A DNA stretch of 64,000 nt. Source: Patella vulgata (taxonomy: Eukaryota; Mollusca; Gastropoda; Patellidae). Positions 44,719 to 57,544 of this stretch are shown here, in pieces. The position numbers and the translations under genes were made by a program. The notes beneath the pieces were generated by a model, which saw only the letters and a program-made list of their open reading frames with translations, did no database searches and had not been told where the DNA came from. How positions within the stretch are numbered: the first letter of the stretch is position 1; every line of letters starts with the position of its first letter. The DNA lies in NCBI RefSeq assembly GCF_932274485.2, contig NC_065882.2, forward strand, positions 81,184,767 to 81,248,766, read 5' to 3'.

Positions 44719-45524
44719 GTCTATACCATATAATTTGGCCAGGCGTATCTGTACCATTGTGTCTAACACAGCAACTAAATTTCAAAGACTAGGGGAATTG
44801 ATAGAATTTCTGTTAGCCCGCAAATATCCCTAAACATTAATTAATGACGAAATTCAAAGGGCTAGTAAAATACCGATAACGGAATTAAGGCAGGAAAAGA
44901 TAAAAAATACAAATCACAATATAATTGCATTTGTCACCACCTTTAATCCTCACAATCTTAATTTTTCCTAAAATTGCAGCGTTACAGTAGATTAAATCGG
45001 GTCTCCCTAATGAACAAAACATAAAAAATAGTACTCACAAATATAGACGTCATCACACTTGAGACGAAATTTGTTACGAAAAACATTATATTTATCCGAA
45101 ATTTCAGGTTGAAAACCTTAAAAGCAACCCAAATGAAAAATCAAAAAAAAATCACTATATTGCAAAAAATTGCAAATCGGGTCCCCGTTATGCGCAAAAA
45201 CTAATACTTACAAATATACACGTCATCCCACTTGAGCCGAAATTTGTTTCGAAAAACATTATCTTTTTAATAATGAAACTCATGAATTATGTACTTTTTC
45301 ACTCATTATTCTATGGAATATAGGTTTCCACTTTAAGGAGACCAGCTGTCTATAAATATACGAATTAAAGACTCCGTTAGATTATAGGGGGGGGGGGGGC
45401 AACAGTTAAGTATTAAACATAAAACGTCCATATGAACATGTTTTCCTGTCGGTTATAGTAACAACAACTAGAAACTAATCCAAAATATAGCAGTATTTTT
45501 GTGTTTTTGGAACCGACATCACAC
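44719..45524. repeat. Dispersed block with internal ~190-bp repetition
   Basis: 'aaatcgggtctcc' followed by 'tacaaatataga' and 'gacgaaatttgttacgaaaa' occurs twice here and again near 48030 and 48910. No ORF. Confidence 0.65.
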
Positions 45525-46665
45525 TTTGATGTGCCCGTCCGTCCGTCCACAATTGTTTGTGGACATTCTACAGGTCACAATTCTTATCAGGTTTTAACGA
45601 AACTTGAATTATAGGTTTATCCCCAAAAGATCTCGGCTGCTTTCGATATTGGCATGTATCGGATCGAAACTTCATGGAATATGGCCCCTGATTGTACGAT
45701 AAATCAAGTTTTTAGCATGTGGACCCTCTAGAGGTCACAATTTTGAACAGATTTTGATGAAACTTGAAATGCATATTTATAACCCAAAGATCTTGGTTCC
45801 GTTCGATATTTGCCCATATCGGATTGTAACTTCCTGAATTATGGCCCCTGATTGTACGGAAAATCGCCTTTTTTTAGCTTGTGGTCCCTCTGGAGGTCAC
45901 AATTATTATCCGATTTAAAATACCGTTTGAATATATAACCGATACACCGTAATAAAGCTTGAGTTCGTATTTCGTGAAAATCGGACCTAAACTGCCTGAC
46001 AAAATGGCCACCGTTGTACGCGAATAGTGTAAAAAAATATGGTATATCAAGGTTGTGGACCCTGTAGAGATCACAATTGTCATCCGATTTTGGTGATTTA
46101 AGTGAAAATCGGACCAAAACTGCCTGACAAAATGGCCGCCGCTTGCACGCGAATAGTGTAAAAATATGGTATATCAAGGTTATGAACCCTGTAGAAGTCA
46201 CAATGGTCATCCGATATTGATGAAACTTGGTTGCTTTCGATATTCACGCATATCAGATCGTAACTTCCGGAATTATGGTCCCTGACTGTACGAAAAAGCG
46301 TATTTTTTAGCTTGTGGCTTCTCTAGAGGTCAGTTCGAAGCAGAACAGTAGGACGTTAAACTCATTTTCATTTCCTTTCTCTAGAGGTCACAATTTTTTA
46401 TCGGATTTTAAAAACCGTTTAAGTATATCATCATTCCCGCATAATGCAGGTTGAATTCGTATTTCGGGAAAATTGAAATGAAATGAAACTTAATTTATAT
46501 CTTTATATCCCAATAATCTCACTCCCTTTTGATATTTGCTCATTTCAGACCTTAACCTTCTGGATTATGGCCCCTGATTGTACAAAAAATGGCTTTTGTT
46601 TTTAGCTTGTTCTCTATCCATCTGTTGCAAAATGTGGGCGTATCCTGCATGGCAACCGCTTGTTT
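45525..46665 (+). repeat. PQ repeat array with SINE1 tail scrap
   Basis: Starts with a gtccgtccgtcc run and ends 'ttctctatccatctgttgc', 'atgtgggcgtatcctgc'. 46324-46375 is a SINE1 3' end embedded in a module. Confidence 0.85.
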
Positions 46666-47158
46666 AATAATGAGACTCATAAATTATTTACTTTATTGTG
46701 GCACTACGGGGTAGATGTGACTATCCTTCGTCACGGCACTAAAAAATGTCAGCTGTGACATTATCGTCTAGGCCTTTCTTCGACACAGTGATAACTATTT
46801 CCAATGATCAATTAAGTCTGAAACACTGTTTATGTTGTTACTATGTTTATATATCAAATACAGGAAACTACAATATCTGATAGTACGTTTCGAGTTATTA
46901 AAATATCCACGGTCTGAGTTTCCAATATCACCAGCTTATGGAGTGTTTGTGTCTCAACTAATTCGTTACGCGAGAGCTTGTTCATTTTATTCTGATTTTT
47001 TAAGTAGATCGAGGCATTTGTCATCTAAGCTTCAACTACAGGGATACTTGCGAACTAAACTTATTAAAACCTTTAAAAAGTTTTATGGGCGTCATATTGA
47101 CTCGATTGGTAAATATAACATGTCTCGCTCGGCTATTATTCTAGATATATTTAATTGA
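46666..47158 (+). pseudogene. Reverse-transcriptase C-terminal remnant
   Basis: The frame 46832-47158 reads FPISPAYGVFVSQLIRYARA, then FYSDFLSRSRHLSSKLQLQG and KFYGRHIDSIGKYN. This block is, from memory, common at the C terminus of reverse-transcriptase ORFs in invertebrate mobile elements. The upstream RT core is absent; an old fragment of uncertain class. Confidence 0.55.
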
Positions 47159-48090
47159 CGCGTATACGATCTCCCTGATAATGTCTGTCTACTACATCGT
47201 TAACACTGTTCATCACGTGCATTTTGCATACCGATAGTCCATTGGCCAATCACGCTATTTTACCGAGATTTCGCCTAATAGTTTGGATGCAGCTATGGCG
47301 GGTGTGGCGCCAGGCAGGGTAAGCTTACTCTTCCGGACACCTGTTACCACTGTTTGTCGTGTATTTTGTACACGGTGAACAGTCCATATGCTGATTACAC
47401 TATTTTGCCTTATTACACTATTTTGCCTATACCGTTTTTTTTTGGTTTTTTTTTTTTTTTTAGGACTTCGAATTTTGTCTAATGGTTTGGATTGTTCGTA
47501 CTTTGTTTTATTTTATTTAATATCCTTTCTAACTCAGATCTATCGGCTTAAACGTGGCAAGAGCCACATACTTCTAGATAGTTCTGCATAAGGTTCGCGC
47601 TAGGATGATGTGTTCACCGTAGCCTGTAAGCCGAGGGGGCTATGGGTATGTTCCCCTTGAGCTCCGAATAATGTCTGACACCATAACATTCCCAATTAGA
47701 TTGCATGGGATCGCCAGAAGTCGCAAAGCGCACAATCGACCTGTTGCGTGAATACAGCAACCTGTTTTTGCGAAATAAATTCCACCGAATGCACTTAAAG
47801 ACTGAACCAGTTGCATTCACAAAAAAGCACATTTATTACACTGATCAACTGTCGAACGTTGAAAAATAACAAAAAATAATGGGATTTCGAGCATTTCTTG
47901 CAACTACTCGGCCAAGTTCGACATCAGAACTCATCGCGGGCAGAAAAATCGTTTTTTGTTTTCATTTATCGATTTTTTCCAAAATTTCGGACTGAAAACC
48001 GAGATAACCTAAAGAGCAACCCATTGAAATTAAATCGGGTCTCTTTAATGCGAAAAAAACTAGTATTTACAAATATACACGACACCACGC
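47159..48090. other. 3' flank of the RT remnant and spacer
   Basis: 'ggcgggtgtggcgccaggca' and 'aagcttactcttccgg' fit the known downstream sequence of that ORF type. 47380-47500 is the empty-site partner of the PQ insertion at 49676. A poly-T tract is at about 47429-47461. Confidence 0.5.
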
Positions 48091-48105
48091 TTGATTCGAA
48101 ATTTG

Positions 48106-48450
48106 GGGATCACGTGGCTTAGAGGGTAAGACGCTGGTTCGCTAGCCTGGAGGTCGGGTGTTCGATCCCTGCATTGGCCGAGAAAGTTAATTCAGATTTT
48201 CCGGCGTGGTTTTCCCTTGTCAGTGATGCAGGATGGAAGGCCTGACAAGGACAGCTGTCTAGTCGTTCGGATCTGACGAAAAACTGAAAAAACATCGCTT
48301 TTCAGTTAAAATTCGATATAAGAGTAGGCCGTAGCGCCACTGCCCGGGCAAAAATTTCCCTCATAGCACACTGTATGGCGTATGCCCGTCTTCATTAGCC
48401 CAGGTTAGGAGCAGAACAGTAGGGCGTTAAACCCCATTTCATTTCATTTT
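48106..48450 (+). mobile_element. SINE1, full length, reference copy
   Basis: 345 bp. Head: A box tggcttagagggtaagacg, B box tgttcgatccct. Body: 'ccggcgtggttttcccttgt', 'agagtaggccgtagcgcc', 'tatgcccgtcttcattagcc'. End: 'gggcgttaaaccccatttc' with ATTTC tail. 15-bp target duplication ttgattcgaaatttg / ttgatccgaaatttg at 48091-48105 and 48451-48465. Confidence 0.95.
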
Positions 48451-48465
48451 TTGATCCGAAATTTG

Positions 48466-49077
48466 ATAAGAAAATCATCTTTTTAATAATGAAACTCATG
48501 AAGTGATCAAGCACATTTATTACACTGATCACTTTTTTTATTCCTATTGTCAATTTAAAGCTATTTAAGTTCCCCTCAAAATTAATTGAAGAGATAGTGA
48601 TCAATGTCCGAAGACTGTGGCACGTTGGAAATACCAAAAATTAATGGGATTTCGGGCATTTTATTTTGTTAACTTGAAGGCAACAGGACATTTTCCACAA
48701 TTTCACAAAAATGATGTCATGTCGGCCCGACGTCATTAAAGCTTCTTGCAACTATTCCGTGAAGTGCAAAATCATAACTCATCTGGCAGAAAAATCGATT
48801 TTTTTCATTTATCGATTTTTTTCCGAAATTTCCGAGTGAAAACCGAGATAATCTTAAAAGCAACCCATTGAAAAATCACTATATTGTTAAAATTGCAGCG
48901 GTACAGTAGATCAAATCGGGTCTCCATAATGCGCAAAAAATAGAACTTACAAATATAGACATCAATCACACTTGAAACGAAATTGAGCACGTTATTCGGG
49001 ATTCGACAATGACGAATAACGAGTCAGCAGGTAATTCGGGATTTAGACAATAAAACAAACCGACCTACCTTGCATAA
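48466..49077. repeat. Dispersed block related to 44719-45524
   Basis: Repeats 'aaatcgggtctcc' and 'gaaaaccgagataa' phrases. Non-coding. Confidence 0.6.
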
Positions 49078-49333
49078 GAAATGAAATGAAATGGGCTTTA
49101 ACGTTTACTGTTCTGCTCCTACTGGGCTAATGAAGACGGACATACGCTATACAGTGTGCTTTGAGGGAAATTTTTGCCCGGGCAGTGGCGCTACGGCCTA
49201 CTCTTATATCGAATTTTAACTGAAAAGCGATGTTTTTTCAGTTTTTCGTCAGATCCGAACGACTAGACAGCTGTCCTTGTCAGGCCCTCCATCCTGCATC
49301 ACTGACAAGGGAAAACCACGCCGGAAAATTCCA
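49078..49333 (-). mobile_element. SINE1, head missing
   Basis: gaaatgaaatgaaatgggc to 'aaaaccacgccggaaaatt'. Shares an unusual 'gaaaaaacatcgc'-type internal change with 48106-48450, so the two are close relatives. Confidence 0.85.
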
Positions 49334-49440
49334 ACTGGATTATGGCCCCTGATTGTACAAAAAATCACATTATTTTTTTAGTTCGTTTTCTGTCTATCTC
49401 TTGAAAAATGTGGGCGTATCTTGCATGGCAACTGCGTGTA
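49334..49440 (+). repeat. PQ right-end fragment
   Basis: 'ggattatggcccctgattgt' to 'tgtgggcgtatcttgc'. The SINE1 insertion appears to have cut it. Confidence 0.8.
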
Positions 49441-49675
49441 TTAAAATAAAATAATTGCAATATTCTTCTTCTATAAGCGGACTGCTTTGATTGGGTTGAA
49501 AGGTCGCATAATTTCTCAATGATTAATGAAGCCTCTGATTTAGCCTCATTTGTATAATATTATTATAACACTGTATTTTAACACATCAGTCATTCATTTT
49601 ATTTTATTATATATGAAATGTGTATTGGTCCTATGATGGGTGAACAGTCAATTTGCTGATTACATTATTTTGTAG

Positions 49676-50433
49676 ATACTGTTTTGTATACACCCACATG
49701 TTCATGTGGACGTATATTGTCGTCGCCCCTGTCCGCCCGGACGTCCGTCCACAATTTGTTTGTGGACACTCTACAGGTCACAATTTGAATCCTATTTTGA
49801 CGAAACTTGATATTGGCATGTGTCGGATCGAAACGTCATGGATTATGGCTCCTGTTAGTACGACAAATCACGTTTTTAGCTTGTGGACCCTATAGAGGTC
49901 ACAATTTTCATCTAATTTTGATGAAACTTGAAATATAAGTTTATAACCCAAAGATCTCGGTTCCTTTCGATATCCGCGTTTATCGGACCCTAACTTCCTG
50001 AATTATGGCCCCTGATTGTACGAAAAATCGCGTCTTTAGCTTGTGGACCCTATAGAGGTCATAATTTTTATTCGATTTAAAAAACCGTATTATTATATCA
50101 CCGTTACATCCTAAGGATGGCTGAGTTCGAATTTCCTGAAAATCGGCCCAAAACTGACAGACAAAATGGCCGCCCTTGGTTCTCAAATAGCGTAAAAATA
50201 TGGTATATCAAGGTTGTAGACCCTATAGAGGTCACAATTTTTATCCGATGTTGTTGAAACTTGAAATGTTAAGTTTATAACCCAAAGATCTCAGTTCCTT
50301 TCGATATTTGCGCATATCGAATTGTAATTTCCTGAATTATGGCCCTTGATTGTAGGAAAAATCAATTTCTTTTTAGCTTGTTCTCTATCCATCTCTCGAA
50401 AATGTGGGGGTATCCTGCCTGGCAGCCACTGGT
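49676..50433 (+). repeat. PQ element with both ends
   Basis: Left end 'atacacccacatgttcatgt', a small hairpin, then 'ccgcccggacgtccgtcc'; right end 'aaatgtgggggtatcctgcc' and 'tggcagccactggtta'. The flanks rejoin as the contiguous sequence at 47390-47500. Confidence 0.85.
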
Positions 50434-51225
50434 TAGAACTTCGAATTTTGTCTAATGGTTTGGATTGTTTAGATATGGTTTTATTTATTTCGTTAATCTT
50501 TACAACGAGAGGGAGAGAGAGAGCGAGGAAACGGGACAATAATTCGAGGATCTCGCCCGAGAACGCAAGATTATATTTACTTCGAGTTATCGCTCACTCT
50601 CCCTCAACTATCTGGGCGCTCTCGCCCTCAGCTTCTCGCTTTGGAAGTTGATAAAAAATTTCTTGATCTAAAGGATTTTTTTCAAACCGAATAAGGGCCT
50701 CAATTAATCGTTGAAAACGGATATGTTTCTTTGAAACATGAACATAAACATGGGCGTTAAGTTTAGCCTCATAGACGGGATGGCGACAATACGATTACAT
50801 TTCAACGTGTAAAATCTTAAACTTTTTTGAAATATAAATTACTAATTTCAAGGCGCGAACAAAGTGGATACGGAAGCTGCAAGCGAAAAACAAAATGCGA
50901 AATATTTTCTGATACATGAAATGTTTTGAATGACAAATGAACGACTCCTGTATTTTTTCCAGGAAAATTCATTCTCGAGTTTTCATCCGACAAAAAGCCC
51001 AGGCGGAAAAGGCGTATTTAAAACGGACATGGAACGTTTTGAATGAAAAAGGAACGACTTCTTTATTTTGCAGGAACATTCATTTTAAATTCGTACATTT
51101 TGAGTGTTCATCCGGTAAAAATCCAAGCGGGGGAAGGCGTATTCGGATTGTCTGCGGTATCACTTAGGTGTTCGCGGACGTCAAATAAACCTATTTCACA
51201 CACAGGCGTATTCGGACAGACACAA
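50434..51225. repeat. Spacer, ~110-bp repeat pair and LINE tail
   Basis: 'gttttgaatgacaaatgaac' and 'gttttgaatgaaaaaggaac' begin two diverged ~110-bp units (50925, 51034). 51150-51195 'ttgtctgcggtatcac' plus 'cgcggacgt' is another copy of the LINE 3' end. Confidence 0.6.
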
Positions 51226-53177
51226 GAGAGAGATGGGGGGGGGGGGTGTTAACGTCCTCTCGACACAACTAGATCATGACAAGTTGACTAGGTTATTTTA
51301 TACTATAACGTTGCAATCCTGGTGCACAGATTCACACACATACATATATTAAGTATTTGTGATTTTCCCCTTCTATTTTGGCATTGTTTGTTTAATTCTT
51401 TATTTCATTTAGTCTTGAGGCCGACTGCAGTGAACACTTATTTTAAGACCGACAAAATTTTCTTAGACCAACATACGCACAACAGAATAAGAGTGAAAAA
51501 CATTTTTTAAAACATGACAAGTTGACAAGGTTATTTTATATTATTGTTTTGTAAGAGAAGCGTGGCACGACGTATGCAATTTAGGTGCACGGATTCACCC
51601 CCACATTTACGCCCCTGCCTGAACCGTAACTTAGGTTGTTGAACCTTGTATTATGATAAGGTTCTTACCGTGTTCGACGTTCGTCAAAAACGACTCCAGC
51701 CGGTTACTACATGTATGTAGTAACGTTACAGCCTTTGCCTTCGTTGATATGCCCCCTCCCCTCCCCCCAATCAAAGTCTCTCCGTTATTTATTACCTTGA
51801 TATTAGGCCTGATATAGTCATTACTGTGAAGTAATATTGACTAAGTTCTTGTCACCTATATTAGGTTGAGACCCCATCAAGCTCGAGGCTTCACCATAGT
51901 TAATCCGGTGCTGAATGAGGATTTTTCCAAGATATAGGGTTTTTCGATCAAATGAAGAGTTGAAGGGGAAAATAACATAAAAATTTACATATAAGTTGAT
52001 TTAATAGTTATTTAGATACAGTGTAAAATCTTTACAGTGTACAGGGGGTGGGGGGGGGGTCACTGAAACTGTAGCCCTCGGTGACACATAGGCTCGTGAG
52101 GGCCCTGGTGGTGTAGTTTCAAATAATATATTTTTATTATATAATTTCACAATTGTAAAATATACATTTAAACTTTTAATAAAGCTAACTCGTCTGTGCA
52201 AGGTACAAGTTACTGATATCGAATTAATTAAATATAAACTAGGAAATCGACAGAGTTGTCGTTCGAAAAGACGTTTTTACAGCTGGTCGGCAAAAGATTC
52301 ATGCCGCAATAGGCTTCCTAACAATGCAGCTATTTTCGATGAGTTTAAAGCGGAAATTTCATATTTTTAAGTTATATTTTTAAAATTTATTAAAATAAAG
52401 CCTGAAAATAGGTGGTATCCATAAACAGTCCTACCTTGTTAAAGAATAATCCTATTAATCCTATAATTCACTATTGCCAGCTGAGAAATTGGGAAAAAAT
52501 ATAATTTTCCTCTTCAAATTCAAACGTTTGAAAAAGCTACTCCATGGTGGAGAATAGAAAACAAGGGAGGTAATTGTGTTATTATTTCCCGTATAAATGA
52601 GTTTTAAGTGTGAGAATGACACCTATGATCGTATAATTGTGAGTTGACAACCTATTGAGCAAAAGACATAGAAATAATTATGTTTTGACTTTCTTAGAAA
52701 ATTTGAAATTCTCGCTTTTACTTGATAGTTTGGTCGCCCTAATGTGCATTTTAAGAAAATATATATTTGTCACTTTAATGTGTATATTATGCAGATATAT
52801 GCGCGGCCATATTGATAAAAAAAAAATTGCCGAATTTTGAAACATTTAATTTGTAGAGATTCATGAAGAGACCCAATACATATAACACATTTCATGTCTA
52901 ATAAAATGAAATGAATGATTGATGTATTAAAATGCCGTGTTATTATGAATCTATATCAGATGCTTTACTAAGTATTGGAGATAATGGAGAACTTATGCGA
53001 CCCTTCAACTCAAACTCAACCCATTGAAAATCAAAGCATTCGGGGCAAACCATTAAAAATCAAACGAACCCGCCCACCTTGCTTTCAGCCTACAGTTCCG
53101 ACTCTGTATGAACACTTATAAATTTCTAAAGAAAATATTCTTCAAATTATTATTAGGATCGAACACTACCGGGAATG
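51226..53177. other. Long stretch without recognised gene
   Basis: 51226-51282 is a SINE2 tail scrap. A phrase 'acatgacaagttgac' plus 'aggttattttata' occurs at 51275 and 51512. The rest is AT-rich with no supported coding frame. Confidence 0.5.
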
Positions 53178-53252
53178 GAAATGAAATGAAATGAAATGGG
53201 GTTTAAGGTCCTACTGTTCTGCTCCCATGCTGGGCTAATAAAGACGGGGCCG
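53178..53252 (-). mobile_element. SINE1 tail-side fragment
   Basis: ATTTC-type tail and 'tggggtttaaggtcc' to 'ctaataaagacgggg'. Confidence 0.8.
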
Positions 53253-53847
53253 GGAATGGAGGCGGAGCTGGAATCTCAGTAGTATAAATATTTCTAGTTC
53301 TTGTAGTGTACATGAGAAAATAAATCGTGAACGGTGGCTTCAAGATTTGTCTTTAGATTAGATTTCGTATCATTTGCTGGCTCAGGGATTAGAATTGTTT
53401 GCCAGAAAATGATGTGAAAATACCCACAGAGTGCGTTTTAGAGCGTCTAGATTTCAAAAAATTTCGAAGGAGGACCCCCGAACCTCTCTCTTTACCAAAA
53501 GTCACCCGCGCATGGACTGTCCCCACCACTAATTTTGGGCGATCTGCGCCCCTGTTGTAGTTTCATTTTCTATCATGAATCTAGACAAAGGAGTGTGGGT
53601 TGTAACGTGAATTTGGCACGTTGTTCAGGATTCGAATAACGAGATAGTAGGTTATTGTTGATTGACGAGCAGGGACTCGGACTCGTCTCCTCGCTCAAAG
53701 GCGTTGGCGGCTAATATTTGTTGGATGGTTAAGGTTATCTGAACGAAAATGTCACCAGAATTTTTAGAATGAATCAGTCATTAACTAAAACGAGTTTTCC
53801 ACAAGTCTGTGCTAGATGGTTTTTTTAAAATTAATTACACATAAAGT
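53253..53847. other. Spacer, nothing recognised
   Basis: No repeat or gene seen. Confidence 0.5.
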
Positions 53848-54081
53848 TCATCGGGATTTTCCGGCGTGGTTTCCCTTTGTCAGTGGTGCAGGACGGAGGT
53901 ACGAAAACGGAGGACACCGTGTATACTTTGGCGTGCACGTAAAAGATCCCTTGGTATAAGATTAGGCTATTGTGCCACTGCCGGGTCAAAATTTCCCTCT
54001 TAGCACACTGTATGGCGTATGCCCGTCTTCATTTACCCAGTCGGAGCAGAACAGTAGGACGTGAAACTCCATTTCATTTAT
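53848..54081 (+). mobile_element. SINE1, head missing
   Basis: From 'gggattttccggcgtggttt' to 'cagtaggacgtgaaactcc'. Confidence 0.85.
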
Positions 54082-54135
54082 GACTTTTAAATGACGATAA
54101 AGGGGCGATAACTATAATTTCATCAACGAGTATGT

Positions 54136-54576
54136 GGAGGCAGACTACCATTAATTTCCACATTGACTTCAATGTTAATTCTGGCCTTTTTGCCCACCTC
54201 CAACTTTTCCCCAAATTTTCGTTGTGCTGAATGCTTTTCACTACAGACAGAGGAACAAATGGACATGTCTTTGCACTAAAATTTTGAGATACACAAACTT
54301 GAAGAAGCATAGAACTAAAAACATGTAACTAGTTGCTGTACATGTCACCGCAGCCAACTTGATAACCCCATTATCCTTCCGCCTCAAAATCATGAATATT
54401 TACCAAAACCTGGCAGAAAATGTTAATTCAAAACCTCTTCATCCATTCTAGACAAAAAAATCAACAAAAATGGGCATGCAAAAGGGGACAAAAGGGACAG
54501 AGAGACAAATGCTATAAATAGACGAACTACAATTTGTGAGTACTGAGATGGTGAAATTTAATGATGGTCTGCCTCC
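54136..54576. mobile_element. Non-autonomous TIR element
   Basis: 441 bp. Tips GGAGGCAGACTACCATTAAT and GGAGGCAGACCATCATTAAA (second read on the minus strand). No ORF. A second copy with a damaged right end is at 57116-57520. Confidence 0.8.
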
Positions 54577-54579
54577 TAT

Positions 54580-55198
54580 ATGGTTTTATAAGTTCATATA
54601 TCATCAAAGTTATTTTCCTTATAGCTTCACATTTATATTTGCAACATTATTTTAATACAGAATCACACAAAAATAATTACTGCAGAAATGGTGACCCTTT
54701 AAAGTTATGTACTGTTTTGTATATCGGATTGCGGCTCAGGACCATGGGCCTTTTGTTCTAGAATTGAAGCTTCTTTCTTAATTTTGTCAAAATGTGAGTT
54801 CTGCGAAAAGATTTAAAGAGTTTAAAACAAGTCACATCAAATATATTCAAATTATTGGAATATTTTTCAAAAATTGACTTTCTTTTACCTTTTTCTAAAA
54901 CATGGTCCATTTTTGACACTTTGTATGCCTCACAATACCAATATTTCCCTATTTCTTGGAAAGTCTGAGATAAAAGGCCTTTATTTCTAGAAACCGTGGC
55001 CAGTATACAAGACGACAAGCTGCAAATTGAATGCCTTGAAGCTAACTGTAAGGAACAAAAGTGAAACCTGTAAGCCCACCCCCTAAAAATGTTGCTGTGG
55101 TAACAAATCCAACTAGTGTCCACATAAGTAATACTGTTGATGGAATATGGCTAATAGCCATGTTCTTCTATCCCTGGTTTATATACATACATATAAAC
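54580..55198 (+). repeat. ~610-bp direct repeat, first copy
   Basis: Matches 56466-57074 at about 95% by eye (e.g. 'atgggccttttgttctagaa', 'gtatacaagacgacaagctg'). Confidence 0.9.
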
Positions 55199-56465
55199 AC
55201 AGTTAGTTATGAGAAGTATGAATTATTTATTGAAATATGGATTGATAAATGTAAAACAAATGCTGTATTTAGGTGATAACCAGCCACTCTAATAAAAGGG
55301 TCACAACAATACTTAAACAATCAGAGGTTTTCTTGAAATTACCTAGCGTAAATATTTCGTGGAAGCAAGTTGTTTTAATCTTTACATCAATTTCCTGACA
55401 AAATGAGGTGGAAAAAGGGAGTTATGACATAATTCATAGCATAAAAGGGGTATGAAAAGGCTATTAATTAATATTTCATTGCTCTGTAAGTGCCACATTT
55501 TAAAAGATCACCACAAATAATACATTTGCATCCAAAATGTAAAACATTAAGCTGCAAAAGACACATCTACAACATATCCATTTTGGGGTGTGGACTCACT
55601 TGGAAGAAATGGCATAGGATAACATGTTTGGCCATAAACAAAAAGTCTTAGAAATCCTTGAAATTTTGTATGTAACTATTTGTTTATGCCAAATAAAATG
55701 CTCGGTTACAATTCAAGCACAAAATCCAATTACTGCTAATTTGGAGTCAACAAATGTTCAATTGAATATCCAAATATCATGTTCAAGAAAAGGGGTGGTA
55801 TGGGGAGGGTGAGCCTGTCTAAATGAAATGAAGACAGACAAAGAAATTTCCCTGCAAACACATAGATTTTACTTTCTCAATAAGGGAAATGCAACAATTT
55901 CAGGTTTTGAAAGATTAAAGTTGCGTTAAGCCAAAGGGACACAGCAGCAAAATGCAGTTCACTAATGTTTTGAAAATTCTCAGCAGTACATAATTAGACT
56001 AAATTTCTTAATTTTGAAATTTCTGACAAACACATGGATACTTTTTCAATATCTGACAAACACATGGATCCTTTCCAAGTTATTTAACAATGAAAATAAA
56101 AACATACAAGACATTTTGGTTCATTTTACACCAATTTTGACACCAATATTGGGGGTAAACTGACGAATTTCAGACAACTTATCATGATTTTTAGGCAAAA
56201 TTGAGTGAAATTATGATACTTTCTTCCCGCCTAACCTTTATGATGCAGAAAAAGTAAAAATTATACATTAAAATATTTTCCACTAATTTTGAATAGTAAA
56301 TAAACACTGAAAATCACAAAATTTTGACTAAAATCAAAATTTCCCCTCACAAATTTGTCAAATATTTCTGAAATTTTACCATTTATTATCAAAATGTCAT
56401 ATATCACATTTTCTGACAATTTGGAGATCATATCATCAAATCTAGGCCTCTCATCCACTGTCAGG
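55199..56465. other. 1.27 kb between the direct repeats
   Basis: AT-rich. A doubled phrase 'tctgacaaacacatggat' near 56021 and 56051. No coding frame. Confidence 0.5.
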
Positions 56466-57074
56466 TTGTTTTATAAGGTCATATAAATTCTTTTCTTGAT
56501 AGCTTCACATTTATATTTGCAACATTATTATAATACAGAATCACCAAAAAAAATAATTACTGCAGCAATGGTGACCCTTTAAAGTTATGTAGTGTTTTGT
56601 ATACTGGATTGCGACTCGGATCCATGGGCCTTTTGTTCTAGAATTGAAGATTCTTTCTTAATTTTGTCAAAATGTGAGTTCTGCGAAAAGATTTAAAGAG
56701 TTTCAAACAAGTCACATCAAAAATATTCAAATTATTGGAATATTTTTCAAAAATTGACTTTCTTTTACCTTTTTCTACAAAATGGTCCATTTTTGACACT
56801 TTGTATGCCTCAAAATACCAATATTTCCCTATTTCTTGGAAGTCTGAGATAAAAGGCCTTTATTTCTAGAAACCATGGCCAGTATACAAGACGACAAGCT
56901 GCAAATTGAATGCCTTGAAGGTAACTGTAAGGAACAATAGTGAAACATGTAAGCCCACCCCCTAAAAATGTTGCTGTGGTAACAAATCCAACTTATGTCA
57001 ACATAAGTAATACTGTTGATGGAATATGGCTATTAGCCATGTTCTTCTATCCCTGGTTTATATACATACATATG
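56466..57074 (+). repeat. ~610-bp direct repeat, second copy
   Basis: Ends 'atacatacatatgg' and passes directly into a right-hand TIR of the 54136 element family. Confidence 0.9.
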
Positions 57075-57520
57075 GTGAGATGGTGAAATTTAATGGTGGT
57101 CTGCCTCCATAGGCATAGGCAGACCACCATTAATTTCCCATTGACTTCACTGTTAATTCTGGCCTCTTTGCCCACCTCCAACTTTCCCCCAAATTTTTGT
57201 TGGGCTGGATGCTTTTCATTAGAGACAGAAGGAGAAATGGTCATATCTTTGCACTAAAATTTGTATCAGGTTGACCACCAAAATTTTGAGATACACAAAC
57301 TTGAAGAAGCATACTAAAAACATGTAACTAGTTTCCGTACATATCACCGTAGCCAACCTGATAACCCCGTTATCCTACCGCCTCAAAATCATGAATATTT
57401 ACCAAATCCTAGCAGAAAATGTCAATTCAAACCCTCTTCGTCTATTCTAGCCCAACAAATCAACAAAAATGGGCATGGAAAAGGGGAGAAAAGAGACAGA
57501 GAGGGAAATGCTATATATTG
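57075..57520. mobile_element. TIR element, second copy, with tip-to-tip junction
   Basis: 57075-57108 is a right TIR and 57116 onward a left TIR in the opposite sense, separated by 7 bases, forming a palindrome (gtggtctgcct...aggcagaccac). The body follows to 57520, where it is cut by the next element. Confidence 0.8.
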
Positions 57521-57544
57521 TATCTCGTGCCGGTAGCCACTGGG

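Noticed and set aside
48106-48190. tRNA gene
   Set aside because: It has pol III boxes but is the head of a 345-bp SINE with target duplications, repeated many times in the window. The cloverleaf is imperfect.
54580-57074. Paired direct repeats as long terminal repeats of a retroelement
   Set aside because: The repeats lack TG...CA ends, the 1.27 kb between them has no recognisable coding sequence, and no primer-binding site was noticed.
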